From Terana coerulea (lineage: Eukaryota; Basidiomycota; Agaricomycetes; Polyporales; Phanerochaetaceae): a stretch of DNA of 64,000 nucleotides. The translations under genes were made by a program, and so were the position numbers. Below, piece by piece: positions 11,883 through 24,579 of the stretch. Location of the stretch: contig JAKOGH010000768.1 in NCBI GenBank assembly GCA_024811115.1, positions 163,510 to 227,509 of the forward strand, given 5' to 3'. The notes beneath the pieces were generated by a model. The model saw only the letters and a program-made list of their open reading frames with translations. It was not told the origin of the DNA and ran no database searches. Position 1 is the stretch's first letter. Every line of letters starts with the position of its first letter.

Positions 11883-12708
11883 ATGGACGCACGTCTCCGT
11901 CGCGTGAACAAAGAGATCGCAGGTACGCCTCACCACCTAAGTCCGTCCTCGGAAATCCGAAGACTAATCCTTGGGTCATGGCCAGACTGTAAGAATGACA
12001 AAGCCTCGAGAGTCACCATTGAACTAGTCGATAACTCGCCATATCATCTTATTGGATCATTCAATGGCCCGGAGGATACGCCGTACGAAGGGGGACACTT
12101 CGATGTGGTGCGTAGACCACCCGCTCCGCGTTAGGGACACGTTCATTGAGGCTCTGTTTCAGGACATCGTCATCCCGGACTCATATCCTTTCCAACCTGT
12201 GAAAATGAAATTCATCACGAAGGTGTATCATCCGAATGTCTCGTCTCAATCTGGGGCCATCTGTCTCGACATCCTCAAGGACGCCTGGTCTCCTGTGCTT
12301 ACGCTGAAATCAACCCTCATCTCGCTACAATCTCTACTATGCTCTCCAGAACCGAATGATCCTCAAGATGCCGAGGTGGCGAAGCACTACATGACAAGTC
12401 GGAGCAGCTTTGAGGAGACCGCACGGTTCTGGGCGCAGGCGTATGCTGGTGCACCCAAGAAGCCAGGTGTCGGAAAGGACGTCGACGGGGAGGTAGCGAT
12501 GGCTGGACTGGAAAAGGCGCATGTAGACAAGTTTGAGGCACTAGGATTCGACCGTGCTAAAGTGGTACGCCTGTTCCCTATTCATGACAAGGCTTGAGGT
12601 GACTGAGTGAGACTCATCCAGATCGACGCATTGCGGAGACTAAACTACCGGGGAGCCAATGTACCGAAGATCAATGACGATAGGATAGTAGAGGAACTGC
12701 TCAAGTGA
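11883..12708 (+). CDS. UBC1: Ubiquitin-conjugating enzyme E2 with C-terminal UBA domain (UBC1/UBE2K type)
   Basis: Class II E2 that carries ubiquitin on a cysteine and builds chains on proteasome substrates. Four exons, 11883..11922, 11986..12107, 12163..12564 and 12622..12708, join in frame to 216 residues, matching yeast Ubc1 (215). The UBC fold shows PYHLIGSFNGPEDTPYEGG, the YPFQPVKMKFITKVYHPNV strand and the active site SGAICLDILKDAWSPVLTL, with the catalytic Cys in ICLDIL. After a linker, the C-terminal UBA domain reads VDKFEALGFDRAKV then IDALRRLNYRGANVPKIN and EELLK. The last exon must be spliced: without it the frame would stop shortly after AKV and lose half the UBA domain. Confidence 0.96.
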
Positions 12709-12839
12709 CACTCGTACTCTATCCGCCCTGCCCACGCCGCGTTCGCTCCCTATCTTCCATTGCACACATCCTCACACGCCGTACACACAGCCAAGTACCA
12801 CTATTTGTATCGTTATACAACGAGAGTCTACTGAAATCA

Positions 12840-15800
12840 TCAGTTGAACGGAATCCAGTCCAAAACATGTCTCCACCCCCGTCTGGGAGGTCGGTCTTGC
12901 TCCTCAAATTCGGGAATGTTCAAGCCCACCCATACCATCTTCAGCAAGAAATCAGAATATTACTAGAGGTAAACGGGATGCATCGTACCTCATCCAGAGT
13001 CACCAGCTTGGTTTGGTGCACTAGCTTGTAGCCGAAAGTCAGGATGAGGAAGGCAGGCTGGGTGGGTTCACGTTAGCCCGCCGACAGACGTGATAGGGGT
13101 GCGATATACTGAACTCACAATCGGGATGTAGGACGAAAGAAACTGCGGCACCAAGGTCGAATCCCTTTCAGAAGCGGACACCGAAGGATCGCTTCCCTCC
13201 ATCTCAGCTACGACTCGAGTCAGCCAAGGTTTTATGAGCCGAGAACACGACCATACCAATGTGCCATCCGTCGTTGTGGAAAACATACCACCCGTTGGTG
13301 AGGATGATGAGAATGCACACCGTCAAGGCATACCAAGCACACTAGATGGGTTAACATTAGTCGGTCGCGATGCTAGGTCGGCTTGAGCTCACGTATGGCT
13401 GCGCCCAGTGTCTCCGAGCTTTGATTTTCTCAATTTGTTCGATGTGCTTTCGGGCCTCTTCCCCAAATGTATTGGAATATTTATTCTCAGCGTATACCGA
13501 GCCTCGGTGCCACCTGAAGATGGTCCTTTCAGCCTCAAAGAAAAGAACACAAAATGTATCCAGGACATACCGGATGTAAACAACCAATATGGTTGCCCAG
13601 GTAATCAGGAAACCCAGCGTGCACGCAGAATACAGCTGCGAAAAAGCCTGATGTGCACACAGGTTAGCGAGAGCCACGACAGACAGAGTAAAGCCTACTA
13701 ATTGGGCACTGCTTCCGTCACGCTGGCTCAAGAAACTAAGCAGGCCTCCCGCAGCGGACACCAGAAGTGCCGCAAGTGGCACGATGTACGTTGCCTTCTG
13801 ATGAGTTCACCGCGGCGGTCGAATTCTCACAGAGCTGGCTGGATGACCTCGCTCTTCCCGATGACACGTCTTCCGGGTAGGCATGGCGCAATGTCGCCAG
13901 GGTCGCACCAGAAAACGCCGGCGAAGCCAGCGGCGTGATTGGTGTCTTGTCGTCGCTCTCATCCGGCTGCTCTTCTTCAGACTCCTTAGCTTCGTCCTCT
14001 TCTTCCGCGTCATCTGCGTCGTGGTGGTGTGGTGAGTATCTGACCAAAGTCGCGAGGAATTGAGGGGCATGCTCGGTTCGCGCTAGGAAGAAGAGGAAGC
14101 GGCTGCTGATGTACAAACACGACACCCCTGCGGACCATGCCGAGAGTAAGACGAGAGCATTCACGACGTGGGGTATCTACGGTGCGTGAGCACACAAGCA
14201 AGTTTGGATGTTACAGGGATACGTACCACCTTCATCCCAGCTAGTTCAGCAGCTATCACAAATGGGGAGGAGAACGCGTTTCCGTTGTTCAAGTGGAGTC
14301 GTGGATCGGATTGAGGCACCAGGAGGCCGGCGAAAAATATACCAAAGAGGTAGAACACGGTGCTAATCCGATGCGGCTAGTCAGTCCAGGTTGCGCGACA
14401 CAGTAGAGGAAGAAACTTACATCAACGTCCACACTTCACGGGAGTGCTTTCGGAGCGTTCTGACAAGTGCGGAAAATCAATACTACGAGCAGCCCAAGGT
14501 GAAGGTACCAATCTCCCACCTTAGCTGCATCTATGACTTCATCCGCGATCTGCATATCGACGACGGTCAGCCACGGTGTTACACGGACGCAAGGACGAGC
14601 TGTACTTACAACTCCTGAAAGCTCACACCCGCAGTAAGAGAAGAACGCCTGCATCATTACCGCCCAGAATCCGAGGAATTGGCCGGTGGATCCCGTCATG
14701 CCCAGGTATGAGTCGGCGAATGGGTGGGACCAGTTCTTGAAACCAATGTGACCCTGTCGACCAACTCCGGCATCCAGCACAATGCTGAGCAGAACTAGAC
14801 GCATGGCAACATATTAGTTCTAGCACTGACTAGACAAGACTGCAGCGCACCAAGGAAGACGACGGTGAATATCTTCAGACTCGAGAACCAGAAACATATC
14901 TCGGCAAAATGTTTGGTTTGGATACAATTGACGGTAATGGATATGATAAGCTACAAGCGAGGTGAACTTTCAATCTCAAGAATGCTTTGCATTGGCACGC
15001 TACTCACAAAGATAGAGACCCACGCGTATGCCCTGGAATAATATCATTCAGTAATTCATGCCTGATAGAGCGTCGTAATCACTAACGGGAGAAGTCTGGT
15101 AACATCCCAGAAGTTAAGCACAATTACTGTTGCTGTCATGCTTCCAGCTGTTCGCAGGTCGTGAGCGGACGCAGTTCTGGTAAATGAAAGTGAAGGCAAG
15201 GCCTTACCAAACGAGACACTCCAACCAAGCTGGGGCGTGCTGTTTGAGCATCTTCGTTGCTGGCCGACTGCCCGAGACTCACCCATGACATCCAGCCCAG
15301 CGAGAAGCCCAGCGCAGGGTCCACATAGCAGTGGGCAAACCCAACTATACCGCCGACGTTAGGACTGGGCTTGTGGTTTAGACAAGGAATTGGATATAGA
15401 TTGATGGGCTACTTACAGGAAAGCGACCATCTCGCCGATTGAAATGCACAGGCAATAGAGCGCAGAGCTGATTACGGCGTATGTCAAGAAGGCGCCGACT
15501 GGACCACCGTCGGACAGGGCCACCTACAATGATGTACATCTCAGCAGAAGACGAATGTAGGAGAGCCGGAAGCATGCTCACCGATGAGCCCAAGAAAAGG
15601 CCAGTGCCAATCACCGCGCCTACATCCAACCACGATTGGTACGTGGGCAACGAATAGAAGATTATGCAGACGCTACGAACCTATCGAGATCATCCCAACT
15701 ATTCACAAGAGTGAGCACGAGCGGATGGGCTATGACTTCGTGCACACTTACTATGTCTCCGCGAGAGCTGAGGGGCAAGTCTGCCCGGATATTCTGCCAC

Positions 15801-15961
15801 CGCTGCTGGAATTGCTGGATCCTTGTTCGATGCTTCGCCAGTCGCCGCTTCTCATAGCTCTGCTCCTTGATCTTCACCCGCTTGCCCAAGGAGCCAAGGG
15901 AAGAGAACGCAGCGCTACTCTGGCGCCTGCTTATCATAGGAAGATTCGGGTTGACGGACAT
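12840..15961 (-). CDS. Amino-acid permease (APC/AAT family), array copy A
   Basis: Plasma-membrane proton/amino-acid symporter of the fungal AAT family, many exons. The N-terminus is cytosolic and highly basic (GKRVKIKEQSYEKRRLAK). Membrane motifs follow in order: GAVIGTGLFLGSS, GGPVGAFLTYAVISSALYCL, NVGGIVGF-type loop with DPALGFSLGW, GQFLGFWAVMMQAFFSYCG, NAPKAL, the helix with LYISSRFLFFLAR, an unusually long acidic and Ser-rich cytosolic loop (DADDAEEEDEAKESEEEQPD), then four more helices and the tail ending VLDWIPFN. This is the most diverged copy of the four. One frame slip of +1 (or -2) occurs at about 13796-13806, after the acidic loop and just before ATYIVPLAALLVSA. The other exons are open. 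Substrate unknown. Confidence 0.82.
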
Positions 15962-16830
15962 TGTGCTGGAAGAAGGTGTTGGCGGCAGGGGCAAGCCGAA
16001 TAGTCGTTATCCTGGATATCTAGTTGAGCATATGTATGAGCAACACTCGAATGCCTCCGGTCACAGAAACATGCGATCGCGTCATTGTACAGGCGTGATT
16101 TCCGGATATCATACGGACAGCCCGCAGCTTCGAGGGCACTGGTATCTGTGCCCCGCGTGTGGCTGGGCGACTGAATTCAAAGTTAGGATCGGATGCATTC
16201 TCGTCATTGCCGCACAACATTCAAGGACTGCGTGAGTAACAAACCTAACGCACCGTATCAAGGTTTTTGGTTCCATGCTTACTGGACGCTAACATCTATG
16301 CCGAATGCACTGGACTCAGGACAGATCCAAGGATGCACTGCATGCCAGCGTCCAGGTTCGAAGCAAAACTTGTGGTTGCGTGGGCTGAGCTGAAATTATA
16401 GGGAATAAATAAGTCAGCGAATATATCAGATCTCAGAGGCTCGCGCAGTACACCGTACCAATATGCAGCTCAAGCTGAGTGTAGTCTTTGACTCTTACAA
16501 GCGCCCAGAACAGCCGCGTTGTAGCTCGGGCCGAGGCCGAGGGCAAGTTTAAACTCAGCTCGGTCTTTCACCCAAACTTAGTTGTGTTGAATTTGCACCA
16601 ACGATAGGACACCAACTGGGTATGCCGCACAGAGCGCAATGGAATAATATATTGATTTCCGGTTGTTAATCCGCGAAAGGGTCTGAGTCTGATGCAAAGA
16701 CGATGGCTGGCTCGGAGGCTTGCCGCTAGCGGTTGACTAGTACCACCTAGAGTGAACTCAATACACTAGATATTTAGAAGGCAGTACGCATAGGTGTTAG
16801 AACTGACAGACAGACACAGCTTAAAGTCCG
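15962..16830. other. Spacer between permease copies A and B
   Basis: No gene. About 16560-16700 (around gggccgaggccgagggcaag and the following taggacaccaactgggta) resembles 25930-26110 in the C-D spacer. The spacers were therefore duplicated together with the genes. Confidence 0.55.
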
Positions 16831-19800
16831 TCAATTGAATGGGATCCAGTCCAGAATATGTCTCCATCCTCGCCTGGGAGGTCGGTCGGGTTCTTGAGGT
16901 TCAGGAGTGGTTACGACCCAGGCCATCTTTTGGGACATTAGTATATGTAGCTATTAGTGTTCACGAAAAGCACCCTACCTCACGCAAGGGCACCATTTTA
17001 GTTTGATGCACTAACTTGTATCCGAAGGTCAGGATGAGGAACGCGGGCTGGAAGCAGCGACTTGTTAGTCTATGTGTTTCCCCCCTGTTGTGCTGCACCC
17101 ACTATTGGAAGATACGAGGATAAAAACCCTGGAACCAAGCTAGAGTTCCTTTCGTAAGCAGATACGCCTGGGTTCACTCCTGAAATTTCGGCTGTGGCGA
17201 TGTGTGAGCCGCTAGTAGACGCGCATTCACATGGCGGCATTACCAATATGCCATCCGTCGTTGTGGAATATATACCATCCGTTCGTAAGAATAATCAGGA
17301 TACACATGGTCATTGCGTACCACGCGCACTGGTCGACTGTATATCAGGTTAAGGATGGCAAGGGAGGTTTTGAGAAGACTTACATATGGCTGCGCCCGAT
17401 GTCTCCGAGATTTGATTCGCTCAATTTGGTCCATGACTCTGCGAGACTCTTCCCTGGAGTACTTGAATAGACTTGTTCCGCATAAACTGAGCCTTGATGC
17501 CAGCTACTCCTGACTCAGCATCGACCTAAACGGCGCTCTTATACTTCGACGTACCGAAGATACACGAGCAACATGGCCGCCCAACCGATCATCAAAGCTG
17601 AGCTTGACACAGGAAAGAGCTGCTGGTAAGCCTAAAGAGCATCAGTCATCGAATAGAATAGGTATAAACATAGAACGACTTACTAACTGAGCGCTGCTTC
17701 CTTGCTGTTGGTTCAAGAAGCCGAGAAGACCCACGGAAGCCGATACAAGAAGGGTTGCCCAAGGAACAATGTAACCTGACCTCTTCACGTTCGTTGATTG
17801 CAGTGGGGTGACGTCTACTTGGCTTGAAGACGGGGCTCGCAGAGTGACATCGTCACTGCAACGCCGCAGCGATGGCAGCATGGAGCTAGGCAGCGCCGAA
17901 GAGGACGTTTCCGCGAAGGATAATGCTGGAGACGATGTTTCGACTTGTGGGGTCTTGTCCTCACTTTCGCGCTTTACCAGCTCAGGCAGTACCTCTTCCA
18001 CGTCGTCCTCCTGGCGGCGCAACGTGTAATGAGCCAAGCTCCCAAGAAATCCTGGTGCATGACCAGACCTCGACAGGAAGAACAGGAAGCGGCTGCTGAT
18101 GTACAGGTTTGCCGCTCCGGCGGACCACGCAGAGAATAACACAGCCGCGTTAATTATATGTGAGATCTAGAGTAGAATTGTATCAGCGGTCCGACGGTAA
18201 TAAAGACGGCCTGTGAAGGCGCAACATGCTCACGATTTTTATCCCAGCTATCTCAATGGCTATCACAAAGGGAGACGAGAGCGCAGTTCCGTCATCTAAC
18301 TGGAGGCGTTTATCGGACTGCGGGACCAGAAGTCCAGCACAGAAGACGCTACTGAGGTAGAGGACCGTGCTATATAGCCCGGAATAATGAGCCACAACCA
18401 GTTACAACTGACGTGGAATATGCCTACATGACCATCCAAACCTCGCGGAGTGCTTTGGGAGCATTCTATGGTCCTCCACTGGTTCAGTAAGCGCGCCATT
18501 ATGGAAGAGTTAGCTGACCTTTGCCGCATCGATAATCTCGTCCGGCACCTAGGCGCAGAGAACGATCAGCACACTATAAGTTGGAGGGCTGCGTGATGGA
18601 ACTTACAACTCCAGCAATTTCAGAACCACTATAGGAGAAAAATGCCTGCGTCATAACGGCCCAGAAGCCAAGGAACTGGCCCCTAGTCCCGGTTATACCT
18701 AGGTATGACTCTGCAAACGGGTGAGACCAGTTGTTGAAGCCAATGTACCCTTGGTTGCCAACGCCCGCATCGAGCGGGATACTGATCACGACTACCCAAG
18801 TGGCGCTTAAGCTCAAAGGTAACACGTAATGTGAAGACCAACGCTACCTAGCATGACTATGATGGACATCTTAAAATTTGAAGACCAGAAGGATATTTCA
18901 CCGAAAATGTGGGGCGGGAAACAGTTCACTGCCACAGTCAAGAAAAGCTGTAGAAGCGCATTCAACAGCGGCAGGGTCAGTTTGTATAGGTCCAGCGTAC
19001 AAAAATTGCGAGCCAAGCGGACGCCCTAAAACACCGGCTTAGCTGATAACGACAAGACGAGCGGAAAGGAAACATACGGAAAGATGCTGGTGGCATTCCA
19101 GAAGTTGAGCACTGCAACAGCTGCTACGTTCTGGGAAGCTATCGCCATCGAGGTATCAGACAAGGCTCACTTGAAGCGTGTTGCGTTTCTTACCGAGACA
19201 AGTTACCCAGCAGAACTAGCGGCAGCCTCAGCGCAGATCCAATCATGCCTTTGCGCTAAACTCACCCAGAACGTCCAGCCTATCGAGAAGCCTAGCGCCG
19301 GATCGACGTAAAGGTCCGTGAAGCCTACAATACCTCCAACGTTAGGGCTAAGGTACGGGTAAGTATGAGTAACGTGACCAAGCCGGAGCGACGTACAGAA
19401 AAGCGGCCATCTCTCCAATTGAGATGACCAGACAGTAGAGCACAGAGCTGATTATTGCATATGCAAATAATGCGCCGACTGGACCTCCGTGCGACAACGC
19501 GTCCTAATGGCTGGGATGTTAGCCAATCGTGGACCCAATCTAGGTAACGGTCTTACGGAAGATCCTAGGAAGATGCCCCTGCCAATTGTAGCTCCTACAA
19601 GCAATAAACGTCGAAATCCACAATGACGTGTCCACTCCTCAGAGACGAACCAATAGAAACCATCCCAACTGGTCGACGAAAGAGTCAATGAACAGGATAA
19701 TGGATAATAGGACAGTTCGACTCACTATGCCGACGGAGAGAGCTGAGCCGGCAGCTCCTTCCGTATATTCCGCCACCGACGTTGGAATTCTTGAATTTTT

Positions 19801-19928
19801 GCTAGTTGCTTGGCTAACCTCCGCTTTTCGCGACTTTGCTCCTTGATCTTGACCCGTTTTCCGAGAGGTCCAAGCGTAGCGCTGCTACGTCGTCTCCCGA
19901 GAAATGGAGAGTCGGGATTGACAGGCAT
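16831..19928 (-). CDS. Amino-acid permease (APC/AAT family), array copy B
   Basis: Second tandem permease copy with the same exon order as A, C and D. Start MPVNPDSPFLGRRRSSATLG at 19928 with a basic N-terminus. Then GATIGRGIFLGSS, DALSHGGPVGALFAYAIISS, the conserved 22-nt exon, FWNATSIFP, GVGNQGYIGFNNWSHPF, GQFLGFWAVMTQAFFSYSG, DEIIDAAK, LLVPQSDKRLQLDDGTALSS and NLYISSRFLFFLSRSGHAP. A variable acidic loop and the C-terminal helices follow, with stop at 16831. One base is missing at 17452-17454 (CCAGGGAAGAG where copies C and D keep one more base before the GAA codon). The frame is lost just before MDQIERIKSRRHRAQPY, removing the last helices. The rest is open, so this may be sequence error or a recent inactivating deletion. 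Confidence 0.82.
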
Positions 19929-21437
19929 TGTGTTGTGCAACGACGAGAAGATGGGGAGATTCAGATGAAGAGGTAAGTAGCTTGGAGCAAAGACCCACCG
20001 ACGGGACTCTTTTGGAAAAACATGTCGATTTGTTTCGATTATACACGTGCAGAACATGACGCCGAGCGCACCGTGTTGGCTCGCGTTCGGCATTGCTGGG
20101 AACATTCCAGCTGTCAACAAGGGTCCTGAATGCAACAGTGCGACCGCCTGAAGGTGCATGTACGGTTTAATATTCGCTTGCTTGCAACCAGTCGCATGGC
20201 AATAGATTAACAGCTTCACGGGAAGCATGATACTAGGTAGCTCCATTCGTGGGCATAGGGGTCGTGTTCTTTGGCGAAGGCGTGCATCCAGCCCATCTAT
20301 CGCGGTTCGTTGCATTCATATACTTTCACAACTTCACTGGCTATGAGTCCTCGGTTAAATTCAGTACGCCACTTTTATCAGCGTTGAGCCCGTACATACC
20401 TCGGGTTTCATTAAGTGCACCCATCGTATGCGAAGCCGGAGCGTACCGTGCTGTACGCTACCCTGATGTGGTACCGTTTGAGGGTCGAAGATTGGAACAA
20501 GCCACCTTCTTCTCGCGTTGCAAGGTGCACAGGGATTTAGCACATAGCATCTAATGCACCACCGGCATGCGCGTGCATGATACAGTTCGTCCATTCATTC
20601 TTAGAACCACTTGTATGACGTGAGTGTGGACATCCATAACCAGTGCATCAGCTCACTGTATTTCTCACTGAACATAAAATTTGCATATCGGACTGATGCC
20701 GTGACATGGCTCTGCGGTTAATCCGAGTATAGCTGGAGGGTCGTCTACCAGTAAAATGGGTGAATATCGTGAGACTTAAGTGAATAGATGGTACATACGC
20801 AGAGTGGGGGTGGCGCCCCTTCTACGTTTACGATGTAATATAAGCTTCTCAGCATTCACAAACACAGTGTAGGCCAGCTCTGCGTCGTAGTCACCGGTAT
20901 AGGCATTGCGGGCAAATGCCGGGAAGCGTGAGGCGGAAGCCTTAACTCATAACCTACTCCTAGTGCGACAGAGCGGCGGCAGGGGGCCGGGATGCGCTGT
21001 AAGTGCTCTCGGGGGATGTCCAGCAGCACGCACTTGACGCGGGAACGAGCTGAGGCAACCAGACCTTAGGCCTCAGGGCAGATGCAGTAACGGCGAGAAA
21101 AACCAAAAATGCGACAAAAAGAAATCGGCGTGAGGGGCGCGAGATGTGGGAGGCACGCAAACACGAAGGGGTGTCTGGCACAGAAGGCCGTCGTGAACGT
21201 CGCGCGAGAACGATGCTTGACAGAGAACGCGTACGTGACAGAGTGATCGGGCCATCACTGTCACGCATACAGTCACTTTCGATGTCACAGGTCGGGGATG
21301 CCGTCTGTCCAGCCGAGCGCCTGCAGAAAGAGAGCGATTCTTCTGGTTTAGGTCGGCCTCACTGCTGCTATGACAGTCGCTACATCGGCTAATAATTGTA
21401 CAAATATGTAAGGAAAAATCCCGCAGTGTATCATGCT
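19929..21437. other. Spacer between permease copies B and C
   Basis: About 1.5 kb without a supported gene. It contains one copy of the conserved spacer motif (attcattcttagaaccact at about 20595) and, at about 20065-20090, a segment like the region upstream of copies C and D (gcgcaccgtgttgg versus gcgcaccatgttgg). ORFs at 20960..21474 have no recognisable product. Confidence 0.55.
20593..20690. repeat. Dispersed spacer repeat of the permease array, copy 1 of 3
   Basis: attcattcttagaaccactt followed by a region with ...catcagctcactgt... matches 25482-25560 and 30461-30560 in the next two spacers. Each lies about 0.6-1.1 kb upstream of a permease start, so it is part of the duplicated unit, possibly an upstream regulatory segment. 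Confidence 0.6.
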
Positions 21438-24400
21438 TCAGGTGAACGGGATCCAGTCCAAAATACGTCTCCATCCCCGCCTAGGAGGTAGGTCCGGCTC
21501 TTGATACTCGGGAACGTTCACGACCCATGCCATCTTTTGGCGTAAAGGTGAGTTTCACACTCAATATCTGCGAAGAGTATCTTACCTCGCGCAAAGGCAC
21601 CATCTTGGTCTGGTGCACGAGCTTGTATCCAAAGGTGAGGATCAGAAACAACGGCTGAAAAGGATGTCAGCCTACATGTCACCCTTTATGTTGCACTGCA
21701 CGCACTATCGGGAGATACAGCGATAGGAACGTGGGGACCAAGCTTGTGTTCCTTTCGGAGGAAGAGACACCTGGGTTGGCTCCCAGACCTTCGGCTACAA
21801 ACACGTACGAGCCGCTGATGAACGTTGAACATGCATGTACAGAAGCAATATTACCGATGTGCCAACCGTCATTGTGGAATACATACCACCCATTCGTAAG
21901 GGTGATAATGGTGCACATGACCAGCGCGTACCAGGCGCACTAATTGCATAGATATCAGACTGGGTACTACGGGATATCTCGGAAAGACTCACGTATGGCT
22001 GTGCCCAATGTCTTCGGGATTTGATTTGCTCGATTTGCTCCATGATTCTGCGAGACTCTTCTCCTATTGCATTTGAATAGGTGCGCTCCGCGTATACTGA
22101 GCCTTGATGCCAGCTGTATACAGTTTAATACTGAAGGAGGACTGCACTGATCTATGCCAGTCTGTCAACGACGTGAGAACGTACCGAAGGTACACAATCA
22201 GTATGGCCGCCCAACCAATCATCTGACTTGTGTTGGCCGCGGGATCCAGCTGCTGGTAACCCTACAGAGCATTGGCTGTCAGGCAGAAATAGCAGAAGCG
22301 AAAAAGGACTTACCAGCTGAGCACTGCTTCCGTTGCGCTGGCTCATAAACCCTAGAAGACTCACAGAGGACGACACGACAAGCGTTGCCCAAGGGATGAT
22401 GCAAACTCGTTTCTTGGTGTCCTGTGGCTGAAGAGGAGCGTCGTCCACCTGGCTTGAAGATCGAGCTCGCAGCGTGGCATTATCACTACCACGACGCAAT
22501 GATGGCGGCATGGCACTAGACAGCGCCGGAGAGGGCATTTCCGCATTGGATAGCACTGGGGATGACATCTCAATGTCCGGAGTCTTGTCCTCGCTCCCGA
22601 TCTCTTTCGGCTCTTCTATCTCCTGTGCCGAGTCCTCCGCCTTCTCCCGGCCATGCGACATACTATAATGAGCCAAGCTCGCAAGAAAGGCGGGCGCATG
22701 GCCGCATCTTGAGAGGAAGAATAGGAAGCGACTGCTGATGTACAAGTTCGCCGCACCAGCTGACCATGCTGAGAATAGCACAGCAGCGTTGATGATATGA
22801 GAGATCTGTAGTAGAAATGGGATTAGCGGACTGCTGGGGATCGAGACCGAGAGGTCCGAGACTACGCATGGTCCTCACGATTTTGATTCCAGCTATCTCA
22901 AGAGCGATCACGAATGGCGACGAGAACGCAGTCCCATCGTCCAACTGAAGACGCTTGTCGGATTGCGGAACTAGAAGTCCGGCACAAAAATGCTGCTGAG
23001 GTAGAGTGCCGTGCTATATACACCGCAACAATGAGCCAAAGCCGGCTATCACAGGACCGAGCTGTACGTACATTATCATCCAGACCTCGTGAAGTGCTTT
23101 AGGCGCGTTCTGCAGTACTCCATTTATTTAGCCGCTCAATACTGTGGGAGAATCAGCTTGCCTTCGCCGAATCAACGACTTCATCTGCCAACTAAGCATA
23201 GAAAAAGCTGAGCGTCCTATAAATCTGAGGGCCATGACATATGAAACTCACAACCCCAGGAATTTCACAGCCGCCATACGAGAAGAATGCCTGCATCATC
23301 ACTGCCCAAAATCCCAGGAATCGTCCTCTGGATCCAGTCATGCCCAGGTATGTGCCAGCGAATGGGTGCGACCAGTTCTTGAAGCCGATATACCCCTGGC
23401 TACCAACTCCAGCATCCAGTAGGATGCTGATGAAGACTAGGCATGTTGACAATTAAGCTCAAAGGGACAACAAATGAGATGAAACAACGCTACCTAGCAC
23501 GACGATCACGAAGATTTTGAGACTTGATGACCAGAAGGATATCTCACCGACAATGTGAGGCGGGAAACAGTTCACGAGCACGGCTAAGAAGATCTATACG
23601 TGACAATGAGCAAACGAAGGTCTAGTTTGTGCGTTTCCAGCTTACAAAAATCGCGAGCCAAGCATATGCCCTAAAGCAGTGCTACCTTAGCTACAGATGG
23701 GTGGATGGTCGGAAAGCGTACGTACGAGAAGAAGCTGGTGGCATTCCAGAAGTTGAGTACTCCGACGGATCCTACGGTCTGTGCACCTGTTGACACCAAG
23801 GTATCAGATCGAGTCCTCTGGAAATGTGTTGCATAGAGAATCACTCACTAAGAGAATTTGCCCAACTATACTAGCGACAGATTCAGCCCCAACCCAACGG
23901 TACCTCTGTACTAAACTCACCCAAAATGTCCAGCCTATGGAGAAGCCCAGCGCAGGGTCAACGTAAAGGTCTGCGAACCCCACAATCCCTCCAACATTTG
24001 GACTAAATGCGGGTATTAGAACGTAACGCAAGCCGGCCTAGACGACGTACAGGAAAGCAGCAATCTCGCATATTGAGATTATCAAACAGTAGAGCACAGA
24101 GCTGATTATTGCATAGCCCAAAAATGCGCCCGATTGGGCCGCCGTTAAACAATGAATCCTAACGGTTGCGACATTAGTCAATAGTTGACACTGTCTATAT
24201 GACACTCCTACGGATGAGCCCAAAAGATGCCTCTGCCGATTGTAGCTCCTGAAGGCAGTCGATGTCAGCGTTTCAAACGAACATCTATCTCATAAACAGA
24301 CCGATTGAAATCATTCCAACTGATTTCAAGAATCAATAAGCCATGTGAGCGGGGTTGAAGCGACGACGGTCACTCACTATGTCGACGAGACAGCTGAGCT

Positions 24401-24579
24401 GGAAGATCGTTACGTATATTCCTCCATCGCTGTTGAAATTCTTGGATCCTTCCCAGGTGCCTCGCTAGCCTCCGCTTCTCATGGTTTTGCTCTTTGATTT
24501 TGACCCGTTTGCCTGGAGACGAAAGCGTAGCGCTGCTGCGTCGTCTCCCAAGAAACGGAGAGTCGGGATTTACGGGCAT
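21438..24579 (-). pseudogene. Amino-acid permease (APC/AAT family), array copy C, multiply frame-broken
   Basis: Third tandem copy, with the same start motif (MPVNPDSPFLGRRRSSATLS at 24579) and tail as copies B and D. Comparison with the other copies shows three single-base changes. One base is missing in the T run at 24222-24225 (GRGIF then LGSS out of frame). There is one extra base at 24129-24131 (NGGPI then GAFLGYAIISS). One base is missing at 22986-22990 (LSSIF then CAGLLVPQSDKRLQ). The remaining exons are open, including the acidic loop (SHGREKAEDSAQEIEEPKEI) and the last helices. Three independent indels make this the best candidate in the array for a true pseudogene, although all three lie in or beside homopolymers. 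Confidence 0.8.

Noticed and set aside
13736..14164. Calling the permease acidic loop a separate gene
   Set aside because: It is contiguous with the flanking membrane helices in all four copies and sits at the same place.
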